DNA of 64,000 nucleotides from Alteromonas indica (GCA_003056425.1 PYVY01000006.1:186001-250000), one strand, 5' to 3'. Positions 20,154-30,207 are shown, counted from the stretch's first letter. Notes: generated by a model not told the origin, from the sequence alone. Made by a program: numbers and translations.

Positions 20154-20597
20154 TTGCGTACTTTATTAAAGCAGCCCGCCGCGATCACCACCCAGGTGGC
20201 CCGCCAAATTATCCAGGCCAGAAACAGTTTGCTAGGAAAACTCGATATGGCCTTAAATAAATTTGACCTCACCGCTGCCCAGTATGGCGTACTGGATAGC
20301 CTCGCTGAGGCAGAGGAAGCCACCGCCGGGCAACTCTGTCAGCGGTTGAATTATGATAAGGGTGCGATGAGTCGAATGTTAGTGCGGCTGGAGAAAAAGA
20401 AACTAATTACCCGCCTGGTGCAAAAAGAAGATGCCCGGGTTTTTAACCTGGCGCTATCCGCCAGTGGTGTGGCCATGTTCCCCAGCGCCCGCTCGTGCGT
20501 GGATAAAGTGTACGCAGATGTATTTGCACATATCAGTGGTAACGAATTAAATACCCTTCAGTCAGTGTTAGCCAATACCCTTACCACACGAAAATAA
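20154..20597 (+). CDS. MarR-family transcriptional regulator
   Basis: The 147-residue protein has a central winged helix-turn-helix (residues about 45-105): LTAAQYGVLDSLAEAEEATAGQLCQRLNYDKGAMSRMLVRLEKKKLI is typical MarR. It starts at TTG, with AAGGA 7 bp upstream supporting that start. MarR proteins act as dimers that release DNA on binding small ligands. The target is unknown. The nearest genes are rimO (divergent) and a DUF2919 membrane protein downstream. Confidence 0.88.
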   Translation: MRTLLKQPAAITTQVARQIIQARNSLLGKLDMALNKFDLTAAQYGVLDSLAEAEEATAGQLCQRLNYDKGAMSRMLVRLEKKKLITRLVQKEDARVFNLALSASGVAMFPSARSCVDKVYADVFAHISGNELNTLQSVLANTLTTRK

Positions 20598-20811
20598 CCT
20601 TCCTTGCCGTCGCTATTGGTAGTTTACATATCGCGCCGTGAGTGAATACCCCCCTGGTTTACTGCTAATGCCTATTTTTTTGCGCTTTAGCCTGGTATGT
20701 CTTTTGTGCTTTTACTTACGCTTTTTTAGCAGGCGAAGTTCAGCAGGGGGTTGTTGTTTTTCAGCCAGACTCCATTACCATAGCCACAGTTTTTGCAACG
20801 TTAATGTGAAT

Positions 20812-21285
20812 ATGGCCATACTTCCACTACCGCTGACTTATTACGATGAAGCCGGCATAATCAAGCCGCCCGTATGGCTGTACCTACTCTTACTGGCCAA
20901 TAGTGTGGACTGGCTTATTACTACGTTTGCTGTGGTAAGTATGCAGCATACTACGGTACTGCTGGGGATTTTTTACCCCCACTCTTCGTTACTATGGGTC
21001 AAATTAGTAGCCAGTGTGCCCTTTATCCTGGCGCTCCTGTTGATAGGTAATCGGGAAAGGCTATGGAAAAAAAACTGGCGTCGCTGGGTGGGCGTTTTAC
21101 GTTTGTTGTGCTGGGTAGGAATTATTGCCAGTGGCACATTACTTATGCAACAACTGTGGCTGAGCCATTGGGCTTTTCATTGGTGGCTGGCCATACAACT
21201 GGTAACCCTACTCTTATTTAGCGCGCTGCTAGCCCGAAGCCAACATCTGCGGCTGATGTTGGCTGATTGGCGCAAGGCAAGCTAA
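20812..21285 (+). CDS. DUF2919 (YfeZ-like) membrane protein
   Basis: The core begins LPLTYYDEAGIIKPPVWLYLLLL, the hallmark start of DUF2919 proteins such as YfeZ. With the ATG at 20812 the product is 157 residues with four hydrophobic segments, which fits the family. The frame is open further upstream to a GTG at 20638, but those 58 residues are not family-like and their base composition looks non-coding, so the shorter form is reported. No convincing ribosome-binding site is seen at either start. Function is unknown. Confidence 0.72.
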   Translation: MAILPLPLTYYDEAGIIKPPVWLYLLLLANSVDWLITTFAVVSMQHTTVLLGIFYPHSSLLWVKLVASVPFILALLLIGNRERLWKKNWRRWVGVLRLLCWVGIIASGTLLMQQLWLSHWAFHWWLAIQLVTLLLFSALLARSQHLRLMLADWRKAS

Positions 21286-21316
21286 CCCGGTAAGGGGTTA
21301 CCTGCTCAGACAATGG

Positions 21317-21724
21317 CTATTGTGTTTTGGTTTGCAGCGCCTGGTCAAAATAGGCCTTCACACTGACATGGCTATCATTGACCAGTCGTTCATAGCAGAT
21401 GCCGGCAAATGCATAAGAATGCTCACCGCTATCAAGTACAACAAAAGGGGCGTCTGGATTTGTTTGATCGTAGCGCCATTCGCCACTCACCAAACGTCGA
21501 TAAGTTTCACCCAGGTAGGCCCCGTAAATATTGCACAGGGTGAATACCGCACTATCTTCAAGTGCTTTATCCTGATATTTTTCGACAAACGCGAGTAATA
21601 GATCGTCCACCGCACGGATACTTTGCGCACTGTAATCCAGTTCAATGGCAAATTCTTCGCGCGCTGTTTGTACTGCATTATGTGCTGAGTCGCTCATCAG
21701 CTTTTCAAGTTCCTGTTGTTGCAT
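21317..21724 (-). CDS. Hypothetical protein downstream of tcdA
   Basis: The product has 135 residues from the ATG at 21724, chosen because AGGAGA lies 8 bp upstream; an upstream in-frame start at 21757 lacks this. It is acidic and probably cytoplasmic, with no signal peptide or membrane helix. Residues about 20-100 look alpha-helical, with the stretch VFTLCNIYGAYLGETYRRLVSGEWRYD followed by beta-type sequence FVVLDSGEHSYAF. I do not recognise a family. It lies 48 bp downstream of tcdA on the same strand and is probably co-transcribed. Confidence 0.72.
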   Translation of the reverse strand: MQQQELEKLMSDSAHNAVQTAREEFAIELDYSAQSIRAVDDLLLAFVEKYQDKALEDSAVFTLCNIYGAYLGETYRRLVSGEWRYDQTNPDAPFVVLDSGEHSYAFAGICYERLVNDSHVSVKAYFDQALQTKTQ

Positions 21725-21772
21725 CGGTATTCTCCTGTAGGCGTTGCAGTTGGGCAACCGTAAAAGGCGCAG

Positions 21773-22546
21773 TTACGCTGCGGTTATTCTATTAATGATA
21801 CTTGCTGCTGCCAGCATCCCAAAGGTGGCTGTTACGGTAACACTGGCACCAAAGCCGCCAGCACAGTCCAGCCTGGTGCCATTTTCCATTGCCGATTTAT
21901 TAAAACAAACACTGCCATCGGGCTGCGGATAGCGCAACTGTTCTGTGGAATATATGCATTCCACGCCAAACCGTCGTTTGGGGTTTTTGGAAAACCCATA
22001 GTTGCGACGTAATTCATTGCGTAACTTCGCGGCCAGCGGGTCTTGTATTGTTTTTGCCAGATCGCCCCGGGTTATCTGCACCGGATCGATTTGTCCCCCG
22101 GCACCTCCTATCGTAACGACTGGCATTTTATTGCGTTTGCAACAATATATGATAGCGGCTTTTGCCCGAATACTGTCAGTGGCTTCAATAACCGCATCGA
22201 ACTGTGAAGTAATGTATTCTTGCACATTTTCGGCAGTAACAAAGTCTTCCACCTGGTGGACGGTGCAAGACGGATTGATTAATTGTATGCGCTGGGCCAT
22301 CACGGTGACTTTAGGCTGTCCGATGGTGTTATCTAAGGCGTGTATTTGTCGGTTCGTATTGGTCAGGCAGACATCGTCCAAATCAATCAGGGTGATCTGA
22401 CCTACACCTGAGCGTGCCAGTGCTTCAGCACTCCATGAGCCGACGCCCCCGATACCTACTACGCACACGTGACTGGCCGCCAAGCTGGCTAAGCCATCAT
22501 GCCCGTATAGCCTGGCGGTACCGCCAAATCGTTGTTTATCACTCAT
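21773..22546 (-). CDS. tcdA: tRNA threonylcarbamoyladenosine dehydratase TcdA
   Basis: The 257-residue protein is an E1-like ATP-dependent enzyme that cyclises t6A at position 37 of tRNAs. The N-terminus RFGGTARLYGHDGL, the nucleotide-binding loop VGIGGVGSW and the following acidic LIDLDDVCLTNTNRQ are diagnostic. KMPVVTIGGAGGQIDP and GSVCFNKSAMENGTRLDCAGGFGA are also family features. Formerly called CsdL/YgdL. The sulfur-transfer partners CsdA and CsdE are not adjacent here. Confidence 0.95.
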   Translation of the reverse strand: MSDKQRFGGTARLYGHDGLASLAASHVCVVGIGGVGSWSAEALARSGVGQITLIDLDDVCLTNTNRQIHALDNTIGQPKVTVMAQRIQLINPSCTVHQVEDFVTAENVQEYITSQFDAVIEATDSIRAKAAIIYCCKRNKMPVVTIGGAGGQIDPVQITRGDLAKTIQDPLAAKLRNELRRNYGFSKNPKRRFGVECIYSTEQLRYPQPDGSVCFNKSAMENGTRLDCAGGFGASVTVTATFGMLAAASIINRITAA

Positions 22547-22765
22547 AATGTTGCTCTTCCTATACTACCGAGGCCGTGCAAAAGGACTGCAAATGTAAAT
22601 TAAGCCGGCCATTGTACCTAAAAATGCGTCGCGTATTAAACTGTCGAAAACCTAAAAGCGACCTGTGGGTTCGAAAAAGTCGAACAAACAATCCGAAACT
22701 GGCTGGCTTACGTTCAACAGTGTGTATAGTTTAATCGACTTCCGACACACAAAGTGGAGTAACAA

Positions 22766-23728
22766 ATGGGCTTACTGGTAGATGGCAAATGGCAAGATAA
22801 GTGGTACGACACAGATAAAAACGGCGGCAAATTTGAGCGCCAGGAAGCCAGCTTCCGGCACTGGATACAAGATGCACAGGACGCCCGCTTTCCCCCGCAG
22901 CGCGACCGCTACCATCTTTATGTTTCGCTGGCGTGTCCATGGGCGCACCGTACGCTTATTATGCGCCAGCTAAAAGATCTTCAAGACATTATTAGTGTAA
23001 GCGTGGTATCGCCCGAGATGTTGGATAATGGTTGGACATTCGCCGGCTATCCTGACGCTACGGGCGATACGCTATACCGTAAGCAATTTTTGTATGAGCT
23101 ATACACCATGGCAGATGCCCATGTCACGACGCGGGTTACTGTACCGCTACTTTGGGATAAACAGCAAAAGACCATCGTCAGCAACGAATCGGCAGATATT
23201 ATACGAATGTTTAACAGCGAATTTAACACGCTGACGGGCAATACTGACGACTATTATCCAGCGCAGCTCGCACAAGAAATAGAGCAGGTAAATGCCTTGG
23301 TGTACCACAACATCAATAATGGCGTGTACAAAGCGGGTTTTGCCACGACACAGTCGGCGTATGAAGAAGCGGTGACATCACTGTTCAGAGCACTCGATAC
23401 CATAGAACAGCGGTTGGTTCATCAACGCTATTTGTGTGGTAAGCAAATTACTGAAGCTGACTGGCGCTTATTTACGACACTTATTCGGTTTGATGCAGTA
23501 TATTACGGCCACTTCAAATGTAACATTCGACGTATTGCCGACTATCCTGCACTTAGTGGTTATATGCGCGAGCTTTACCAACATCCAGGGGTGTCACAAA
23601 CAGTTAATCTCAATCACATAAAACACCATTACTATTTTAGTCATACGATGGTTAACCCAACCCAGGTAGTGCCGTTAGGCCCTGAACTGGATCTTGATTC
23701 ACCGCATGGCAGGGAGCAGTTATTTTGA
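22766..23728 (+). CDS. yqjG: Glutathionyl-hydroquinone reductase (Xi-class GST)
   Basis: The 320-residue protein belongs to the Omega-like/Xi glutathione transferase family. The active-site motif LACPWAHRTLIMR places the catalytic cysteine at C57. The N-terminal extension with GKFERQEASFRHWI and the C-terminal helical domain with ITEADWRLFTTLIRFD fit the family. Such enzymes reduce glutathionyl-hydroquinones. The start is supported by GGAG 8 bp upstream. The pirin gene overlaps its stop codon, so the two are co-translated. Confidence 0.93.
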   Translation: MGLLVDGKWQDKWYDTDKNGGKFERQEASFRHWIQDAQDARFPPQRDRYHLYVSLACPWAHRTLIMRQLKDLQDIISVSVVSPEMLDNGWTFAGYPDATGDTLYRKQFLYELYTMADAHVTTRVTVPLLWDKQQKTIVSNESADIIRMFNSEFNTLTGNTDDYYPAQLAQEIEQVNALVYHNINNGVYKAGFATTQSAYEEAVTSLFRALDTIEQRLVHQRYLCGKQITEADWRLFTTLIRFDAVYYGHFKCNIRRIADYPALSGYMRELYQHPGVSQTVNLNHIKHHYYFSHTMVNPTQVVPLGPELDLDSPHGREQLF

Positions 23729-24615
23729 AGCAGCGTCACGTCACGCATCGGCTATCCGGCCAGCCCGCTTCTGATGGCGCAGGAGTGAAATTACAGCGGA
23801 TAATTGGCCAGCCCGCGCTACCCAGGCTGGATCCATTCTTATTATTAGACCATTTTAGCTCAGACCAGCCTGATGATTACATAGCCGGGTTTCCGGCCCA
23901 TCCTCACCGCGGGTTCCAAACCGTTACTTATATGCTGGCCGGTAAAATGCGGCATCGCGATTCGAAGGCCAATGAAGGGACTATTTCGGCAGGCGGTATT
24001 CAGTGGATGAACGCGGGTAGGGGACTTATTCATGAAGAGATACCTCAGCAAACGGCGGGGTTGCTAAGTGGCTTTCAGTTATGGGTCAACTTACCGGCGG
24101 AGCAAAAAATGTCCGACCCGGGGTATCAGGATATACCGCCTGAGGCTGTACCGCGTATCCAGCATAATAGTGCTACAATCGACATTCTGGCCGGTAGTGT
24201 TGAAGGGGTAACCGGCCCGGTTAAGCACGTGCCCGTAGACCCGTTATTCGTTCATATAAGTACTGACCACGCCACCCAAGTTTCTGTTGCGATCACTGAG
24301 TCACATACGGCTTTTTGCTATTGTTATCAGGGTGGTCTGATTATTGCTGGCTCTAATGACGAAGATAATCAGCACGTGAACACTGTGCAAAACAATGCAA
24401 CAACCAGTGCTGGTACGCAAATTAACGAAGGCGAACTTGCCGTGCTAAGCGAGGGGGCGAGTGTGACCCTGCAAATGGCGGCTAACAGCGGGTGTATTGT
24501 TATTGCCGGCGCCCCCTTGAACGAATCTGTAGTGCAATATGGTCCATTTGTAATGAATACTCAGCAACAGATAGACCAGGCGCTCAAAGATTATCAGGCG
24601 GGGAATTTTGGGTAA
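23725..24615 (+). CDS. Pirin-family protein
   Basis: The 296-residue bicupin starts at TTG overlapping the previous stop, with AGGGAG 8 bp upstream. Metal-binding residues of the first cupin are in PAHPHRGFQTVTYMLAGKMRHRDS, followed by GGIQWMNAGRGLIHEE and GFQLWVNLPAEQK, all pirin hallmarks. Some bacterial pirins have quercetinase activity. Pairing with a hydroquinone reductase suggests a joint role with quinones or phenolics, which is inference. Confidence 0.92.
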   Translation: MKQRHVTHRLSGQPASDGAGVKLQRIIGQPALPRLDPFLLLDHFSSDQPDDYIAGFPAHPHRGFQTVTYMLAGKMRHRDSKANEGTISAGGIQWMNAGRGLIHEEIPQQTAGLLSGFQLWVNLPAEQKMSDPGYQDIPPEAVPRIQHNSATIDILAGSVEGVTGPVKHVPVDPLFVHISTDHATQVSVAITESHTAFCYCYQGGLIIAGSNDEDNQHVNTVQNNATTSAGTQINEGELAVLSEGASVTLQMAANSGCIVIAGAPLNESVVQYGPFVMNTQQQIDQALKDYQAGNFG

Positions 24616-24785
24616 TCGGCTATAAATTGTTCGCTTAGTAAAAAAGTGCCAGTTTTTTACATCTGTTTTGCTTCGAAAACAGTAAATAACGTGAGTTTAT
24701 AAACAAGTTCATTGATTGCAAATTTGAGCTTGATTAACATGGCATTAGGACATTAAGGCTAAAGCCGTCAATCATAGGAAAGAGA

Positions 24786-26195
24786 ATGAAACCAGTAATC
24801 TTGGCAGGTGGTACAGGCAGTCGTCTGTGGCCAAAATCACGCGCAGCACTTCCAAAGCAGTTTCTTGCGCTTACATCTGAGCAAACTATGCTGCAGGAAA
24901 CATTAAGCCGTTTGCACGGGGTTCAGGCTTCTCATCCCATTGTAATCTGTAATGATGCGCATCGCTTTTTGGTGGCTGAGCAGCTACGGCAGCAAAATAT
25001 CGAACATGGCGGTATTTTGCTGGAGCCAGTGGGGCGCAATACCGCACCCGCCATCGCGTTAGCGGCCTTGCACGCGTTGCAAAGTGATGCAGACGAAACC
25101 TTACTGGTATTGGCGGCCGACCACTTAATTAAAGATACTGGTACCTTTCATCAGGCCATCGGTAAAGCGCAAAAGCTAGCCGATGCCGGATATCTGGTGA
25201 CTTTCGGTATTGTGCCTGATGCCCCACATACCGGCTACGGTTACATCAAAGCCGGTCAGGAATTAGAGACCGGTATGGCGGTAGCGCAGTTTGTTGAGAA
25301 ACCAGATATGGCAACTGCTCAGACTTATGTGGATTCGGGCAATTACCTGTGGAATAGCGGCATGTTTATGTTCAAAGCATCCCGTTTTCTGGAAGAGCTG
25401 GAAAAATATAACCCCAAGATGCTGGAAATTTGCAAAAAGGCCATCGCAAGCGAATCACAGGACTTGGATTTCATTCGTATTGATGGTGATATTTTCGCGA
25501 CCTGCCCGGATGACTCAATAGATTATGCGGTAATGGAAAAAACTGCCAAAGCCGCCATGGTGCCGCTGGATGCAGGCTGGTCAGACGTTGGTAGCTGGTC
25601 TTCCTTGTGGGAAACATCGGCCAAAGATGCAAACGGTAACGCGGTTATCGGTGATGCTATTTTGGAAAATGTTTCCAACAGCTACATCAACGCCGAAGAG
25701 CGCTTGATATCAGTAATTGGTCTAGACAATGTGGTAGTCGTGGAAACTAAAGATGCGATTATGGTGGCGCACAAAGATAAAGTGCAAGACATCAAAAACG
25801 TAGTGACCCGCCTGAAACAGGAAAAACGACCTGAGTTTGAGTTTCACCGCGAAGTATTTCGGCCGTGGGGCAGTTACGACTCAATCGACCAAGGGGCCCG
25901 TTTCCAGGTTAAACGCATTACTGTGAAGCCTGGCGAGAAATTATCGGTGCAGATGCACCACCACCGCGCCGAGCACTGGATTGTTGTATCAGGGACTGCC
26001 AGTGTAACGATTGGTGAGGAAACCCGGATGGTAACCGAGAATGAGTCAACCTATATCCCGATTGGTGAGGTTCATGCGCTGGAAAACCCCGGCAAAATTC
26101 CGCTGGAATTGATTGAAGTACAGTCTGGTGCTTACTTAGGCGAAGACGATATTGTGCGATTTTCGGATCGTTACGGCCGTACAGCGAAAAAATAG
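24786..26195 (+). CDS. manC: Mannose-1-phosphate guanylyltransferase / mannose-6-phosphate isomerase
   Basis: The 469-residue bifunctional enzyme makes GDP-mannose. The N-terminal nucleotidyltransferase domain has the pyrophosphorylase loop [20 protein letters not shown] and FVEKP. The C-terminal type II phosphomannose isomerase cupin begins near residue 350 ([14 protein letters not shown]) with [26 protein letters not shown] upstream supports the start. It forms a two-gene operon with the phosphomannomutase, 9 bp apart. The product feeds mannose- or fucose-containing polysaccharides, whose assembly genes are not in the window. Confidence 0.96.
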   Translation: MKPVILAGGTGSRLWPKSRAALPKQFLALTSEQTMLQETLSRLHGVQASHPIVICNDAHRFLVAEQLRQQNIEHGGILLEPVGRNTAPAIALAALHALQSDADETLLVLAADHLIKDTGTFHQAIGKAQKLADAGYLVTFGIVPDAPHTGYGYIKAGQELETGMAVAQFVEKPDMATAQTYVDSGNYLWNSGMFMFKASRFLEELEKYNPKMLEICKKAIASESQDLDFIRIDGDIFATCPDDSIDYAVMEKTAKAAMVPLDAGWSDVGSWSSLWETSAKDANGNAVIGDAILENVSNSYINAEERLISVIGLDNVVVVETKDAIMVAHKDKVQDIKNVVTRLKQEKRPEFEFHREVFRPWGSYDSIDQGARFQVKRITVKPGEKLSVQMHHHRAEHWIVVSGTASVTIGEETRMVTENESTYIPIGEVHALENPGKIPLELIEVQSGAYLGEDDIVRFSDRYGRTAKK

Positions 26196-26204
26196 GAAGG
26201 GACT

Positions 26205-27665
26205 ATGACCAGAGCAATCACCTGTTTTAAAGCTTACGATATTCGCGGTGAGTTAAACGAGCAACTAGACGAAGAGGTTGCCTATCGGATTGGATACGCA
26301 TTTTCTAGTGTGCTGACAGCCAGTAATGTGGTGGTCGGTGGTGACGTGCGTTTAACCTCTGCGCCACTTAAGCTGGCGCTCGCTGCAGGGCTGATAGACG
26401 GCGGTAGCGCGGTAATCGATTTGGGGCAGGCGGGCACCGAAGAAATTTATTTTGCTACCAAGTATCTGAAGGTAGATGGTGGTATTGAAGTGACAGCAAG
26501 CCATAATCCTATTAATTATAATGGGATGAAGCTAGTAAAAGCGGACGCCATTCCTATTAGCGGGGATACAGGCTTGCATGCTATTAAGCAAGCTGCTGAA
26601 GAACTCGACAGTGATTACGTGAAGCAGCGCCTGGCTGAGTATACCCAGCAAAAGCCTATTGATCCCAAGGCCTTCTATAATGGTCAGGGGCATATCGCGG
26701 TAAGCGTGCTGGAAAATAGTGGGAAATACAAACAGGATAGCTGTTTGGATGCTTATATCGACCACTTACTCACCTATATTGAGCCAGCTAACTTTACGCC
26801 GTTAAAGCTGGTTGCCAATGCCGGTAACGGCGCCGCAGGCAAAGTGGTTGACGCTCTGGAAACAGCCTTCGAACAACGCCGTATTCCCATTGAATTTATC
26901 AAAGTTCATCATGATGCGGATCCGACCTTCCCCAATGGTATACCTAATCCACTGCTGCCAGAGAACCGCGCCGATACGGCGCAGGCCGTACGCGAACATA
27001 ATGCGGACTTTGGAATGGCCTGGGATGGCGATTTCGACCGCTGTTTTTTGTTTGATGCTAAAGGTAACTTTATTGAAGGCTATTATATTGTTGGATTGCT
27101 TGCCCAAGCCTTTTTGGATAAAGATCCCAGTGCGAAAATTATTTACGATCCTCGTCTTTACTGGAACACAGAAGATATCGTGAATCGCGCAGGCGGCACC
27201 CCAGTCAAAAGCAAAACCGGACATGCCTTTATTAAAGAGCGTATGCGTAAGGAAGATGCTGTATACGGCGGCGAAATGAGTGCCCATCATTATTTTCGAG
27301 ATTTTGCTTATTGCGATACAGGCATGATTCCATGGTTACTCGTGGCAGAACTGTTATGTACTAAAAAGCAAACATTAGCCTCGATGGTGGAACAACGTAT
27401 AGCGGCTTACCCGTCTTCCGGTGAAATTAACAGTAAGTTGCAAGATGCTGACGCGGCGCTAGCCAGGGTACTTGAAAAATACCGGCCATTGGCTGAAGCC
27501 ATTGATGAAACCGACGGAATTGGTTTGGAATTTGGGACATGGCGCTTTAATTTAAGAAAATCCAATACCGAGCCGGTTATTCGTCTGAATGTAGAGTCAA
27601 AAGGTGATATACCTTTGATGGAAGAAAAAACCGCAGAACTGTTGGCGCTAATTCGCGCAGAGTAA
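26205..27665 (+). CDS. manB: Phosphomannomutase (CpsG/ManB type)
   Basis: The 486-residue alpha-D-phosphohexomutase interconverts mannose 6- and 1-phosphate. The N-terminus [14 protein letters not shown], the phosphoserine loop [16 protein letters not shown], the metal loop WDGDFDRCF, the sugar-binding [13 protein letters not shown] and the phosphate-binding [14 protein letters not shown] are all present. It is closer to E. coli CpsG than to AlgC in the [13 protein letters not shown] segment. It follows manC directly and ends in a strong terminator. Confidence 0.95.
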   Translation: MTRAITCFKAYDIRGELNEQLDEEVAYRIGYAFSSVLTASNVVVGGDVRLTSAPLKLALAAGLIDGGSAVIDLGQAGTEEIYFATKYLKVDGGIEVTASHNPINYNGMKLVKADAIPISGDTGLHAIKQAAEELDSDYVKQRLAEYTQQKPIDPKAFYNGQGHIAVSVLENSGKYKQDSCLDAYIDHLLTYIEPANFTPLKLVANAGNGAAGKVVDALETAFEQRRIPIEFIKVHHDADPTFPNGIPNPLLPENRADTAQAVREHNADFGMAWDGDFDRCFLFDAKGNFIEGYYIVGLLAQAFLDKDPSAKIIYDPRLYWNTEDIVNRAGGTPVKSKTGHAFIKERMRKEDAVYGGEMSAHHYFRDFAYCDTGMIPWLLVAELLCTKKQTLASMVEQRIAAYPSSGEINSKLQDADAALARVLEKYRPLAEAIDETDGIGLEFGTWRFNLRKSNTEPVIRLNVESKGDIPLMEEKTAELLALIRAE

Positions 27666-27759
27666 GCTCACCAATATATTATCTTTCGAAGGGAAATAAG
27701 ATAAGAAAATAGGCAAATTGGCGTCCTACAGCGACGAAAATATCTGTTGATAACACTAA

Positions 27760-27786
27760 GGCCAGCGTATGATGCTGGCCTTTTTT
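27760..27786 (+). terminator. Intrinsic terminator after manC-manB
   Basis: GGCCAGC and GCTGGCC form a 7-bp stem around a 7-base loop, followed by six T residues. It lies about 95 bp after the manB stop. Confidence 0.85.
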
Positions 27787-27859
27787 GTGCTTAATACGTT
27801 TACCTGCGCAGGTCAGCAGGTACGCCGCTAAGCCAGAATTGTTACCCACAAGCTTGGGT

Positions 27860-28282
27860 TCACCGCATTAAAAATATCATAACAGCGTGGCACAGGACGA
27901 CCACAGTGGTCAATCCTACCCGCATTGAAATATAGCTAAGTATCAGATCTTTAGGCAAGGCCAGGGTAAACTTGTCGTAAAATAGAATCAGCAGATAACT
28001 GATAGACAGCACGCCTAAGACTCGGACGTCTGCACCATAAGCCAGTGCTAGCCAGGCTACAATGGTCGGTAGCATAGCCAAATAAAGCTGATGATTGGTT
28101 TTGCGGGAGGCAATTGCGTCAAACCAATGTACGCCGCCAAAAAACGATAATAATACAGCTGAATATTGGGTGAAATAATGTAGAGCGGCCAACTCGCCAA
28201 TGACTCCACTAAGGCTAAGAATCGGCAGGGCAATAAACGGAATAAGACCGGCTATACCTAACAGCAGCGCTGGATACGGCAT
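27860..28282 (-). CDS. DUF3429 membrane protein
   Basis: The product has 140 residues from the ATG at 28282, chosen over 28303 because GAGGAGA sits 6 bp upstream. It has four to five membrane segments. The N-terminal ALLLGIAGLIPFIALP and the YSAVLLSFFGGVHWFDAI segment are typical of DUF3429 proteins. Function is unknown. It lies downstream of gltA on the same strand, separated from it by a terminator. Confidence 0.85.
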   Translation of the reverse strand: MPYPALLLGIAGLIPFIALPILSLSGVIGELAALHYFTQYSAVLLSFFGGVHWFDAIASRKTNHQLYLAMLPTIVAWLALAYGADVRVLGVLSISYLLILFYDKFTLALPKDLILSYISMRVGLTTVVVLCHAVMIFLMR

Positions 28283-28374
28283 AATATCTCCTCTATCTGA
28301 CAACGACGGCGACGGGGCAGTATGCCATTTTGTCGCACGCCAACAAGCAGGTATCTTGGTAAAAAACCTGCTAC

Positions 28375-28404
28375 AAACAAAAATAGCGCCCTAAGGCGCT
28401 ATTT
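28375..28404 (-). terminator. Intrinsic terminator after gltA
   Basis: Read on the minus strand, AAATAGCGCC and GGCGCTATTT form a 10-bp stem around a 4-base loop, followed by a short T-run. It lies about 20 bp after the gltA stop. Confidence 0.8.
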
Positions 28405-28422
28405 GTAGTCAACTGACCAGAG

Positions 28423-29700
28423 CTATTTAAGCGGCGTAAATTTACGCTGGCTGTAGCCTGTATACAACTGACGTGGACGACCAATCTTTTGCTTCGGATC
28501 GCTCATCATTTCATGCCAGTGTGAAATCCAGCCAACTGTGCGAGACAGGGCAAAGATACACGTGAACATGTTAGTGGGTATACCAATCGCCTTTAGGATA
28601 ATACCTGAATAGAAATCAACGTTCGGGAACAGTTTTTTCTCTACAAAGTAATCATCACTCAGGGCGATACGTTCAAGTTCCATTGCTACTTCAAGCAGCG
28701 GATCTTTTACGTCTAGCTCTTTAAGCACTTCATGACAGCTTTCGCGCATAACAGTGGCGCGTGGATCGTGGTTTTTGTAAACCCGGTGTCCAAAGCCCAT
28801 TAAGCGGAAAGGGTCATTCTTATCTTTAGCCCGTTCGATAAACTCAGGGATACGATCAACACTACCAATTTCTTCCAGCATGTTTAAACATGCTTCATTG
28901 GCACCGCCATGCGCAGGGCCCCACAGTGAAGCCACACCGGCGGCAATACAGGCGTAAGGGTTAGCACCTGATGAACCAGCTAAGCGCACTGTTGAAGTAG
29001 ATGCATTCTGTTCATGGTCAGCATGTAACGTAAAGATACGATCCATCGCGCGTTCAACCGCAGGACTAATCTGATAATCTTCAGCTGGCACAGAGAACAT
29101 CATGTTCAAAAAGTTAGCCGCATAGCTTAAGTCATTACGCGGATATACGAATGGCTGGCCTATGTTGTACTTGTAACACATCGCTACCAAGGTCGGCATT
29201 TTTGCAATCAAACGATGCGCGCTGCGCATACGTTCTTCGGCATTACCTACATCTAAGTCACTGTGATAAAACGAGGACATAGCGCCTACGGTGCCACATA
29301 ACATTGCCATAGGGTGGGCGTCGTTACGGAAACCGTGGAAGAACATGTTGATTTGTTCATGTACCATAGTATGGCGGGTTATCGTGGCACGAAACTCTTC
29401 GTTTTGTGCTTTATCCGGTGCTTCGCCGTTAAGTAACATGTAGCAAACTTCAAGATAGTTTGCATCACGCGCTAACTCTTCAATGGGATAGCCACGGTGC
29501 AGTAACACCCCGTTAGCGCCATCGATGTACGTGATTTCTGACTCGCAGGAACCTGTTGCCATAAAGCCGGGGTCAAATGTGAAATACCCTTGCGCGCCCA
29601 GAGAGCGTACATCTATAACATCTTGTCCTTCGGTACCGGACAGAATAGGAAGTTCGATTTCCTTATCGCCCGCTTTAAGAATGGCTTTCTTATCTGCCAT
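28423..29700 (-). CDS. gltA: Citrate synthase (type II)
   Basis: The 425-residue enzyme condenses oxaloacetate and acetyl-CoA. It is the long, gram-negative hexameric type, with an N-terminal beta-rich domain (residues about 1-45). Catalytic histidines are in [11 protein letters not shown] and [13 protein letters not shown], and the catalytic aspartate is in [18 protein letters not shown] lies just upstream of the start. It is divergent from sdhCDAB across a 680-bp gap, the arrangement seen in enteric bacteria. Confidence 0.98.
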   Translation of the reverse strand: MADKKAILKAGDKEIELPILSGTEGQDVIDVRSLGAQGYFTFDPGFMATGSCESEITYIDGANGVLLHRGYPIEELARDANYLEVCYMLLNGEAPDKAQNEEFRATITRHTMVHEQINMFFHGFRNDAHPMAMLCGTVGAMSSFYHSDLDVGNAEERMRSAHRLIAKMPTLVAMCYKYNIGQPFVYPRNDLSYAANFLNMMFSVPAEDYQISPAVERAMDRIFTLHADHEQNASTSTVRLAGSSGANPYACIAAGVASLWGPAHGGANEACLNMLEEIGSVDRIPEFIERAKDKNDPFRLMGFGHRVYKNHDPRATVMRESCHEVLKELDVKDPLLEVAMELERIALSDDYFVEKKLFPNVDFYSGIILKAIGIPTNMFTCIFALSRTVGWISHWHEMMSDPKQKIGRPRQLYTGYSQRKFTPLK

Positions 29701-29778
29701 ATAATGCTCTCCTCAGAATGGTTCTGTTGTCAGCAAAAATCGTCAAAAAATAGCCGCTTTGCTGGGAAAAGTGGCGTA

Positions 29779-29808
29779 GTTGTACTTTATTATGCATCTA
29801 CAAGTCAA
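29779..29808 (-). promoter_or_regulatory. Candidate sigma-70 promoter of gltA
   Basis: On the minus strand TTGACT (29808-29803) is followed after 18 bp by TACAAC (29784-29779), about 80 bp upstream of the gltA start. The -35 is good and the -10 is weak. Confidence 0.4.
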
Positions 29809-29910
29809 TTTAAATGCATTTTTGCACAATAAATATCCGATATTGGTATAGCTTATAGTCCCCAGCGTAATAACTGAGCAATTAAAAATGTTTCACGAAA
29901 CACATAAAAA

Positions 29911-29953
29911 CCCGCAGCGACTTGATTTTGAGGTCAAAATGGCTGCTTTTTAT
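29911..29953. terminator. Orphan bidirectional terminator-like hairpin
   Basis: GCAGC (29914-29918) pairs with GCTGC (29942-29946), and the inner ATTTTGA / TCAAAAT pairs around GG. The plus strand continues TTTTTATT, and the minus strand continues GGGTTTTTATG. No annotated gene ends here on either strand, so it may end a small RNA or limit divergent read-through. Confidence 0.45.
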
Positions 29954-30178
29954 TAACAAAATAAATGGGTTACAAAATGTACGCCGACATTTTATTTATC
30001 AAGATCTGACGTGATCATCAGTACTATACGCCAGTTCGCCGTAGTTATCATATACAGGTGCTGATAAAATCACACCGTCTTATATACTCTAAAGGTTAAC
30101 ATTTTTGATCAGCAAGACAACTGAATCTTAACTGTAAAACACTTGTATAAGACGATAGTCCTACGTGTTGACAAAAAA

Positions 30179-30207
30179 TTGTAATTATACAACGCGCTAG
30201 ATATACT
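30179..30207 (+). promoter_or_regulatory. Candidate sigma-70 promoter of sdhCDAB
   Basis: TTGTAA (30179-30184) and TATACT (30202-30207) are spaced by 17 bp, about 175 bp upstream of the sdhC start. A better -35 match, TTGACA at 30168-30173, has no well-placed -10. Confidence 0.4.

Noticed and set aside
24638..24660. GTAAAAAA / TTTTTTAC inverted repeat after the pirin gene
   Set aside because: The stem is almost all A-T pairs, so it is too weak to call a terminator with confidence.
26802..27290. 162-codon minus-strand and overlapping plus-strand frames inside the phosphomannomutase gene
   Set aside because: The phosphomannomutase frame has all its active-site motifs; the others show none.
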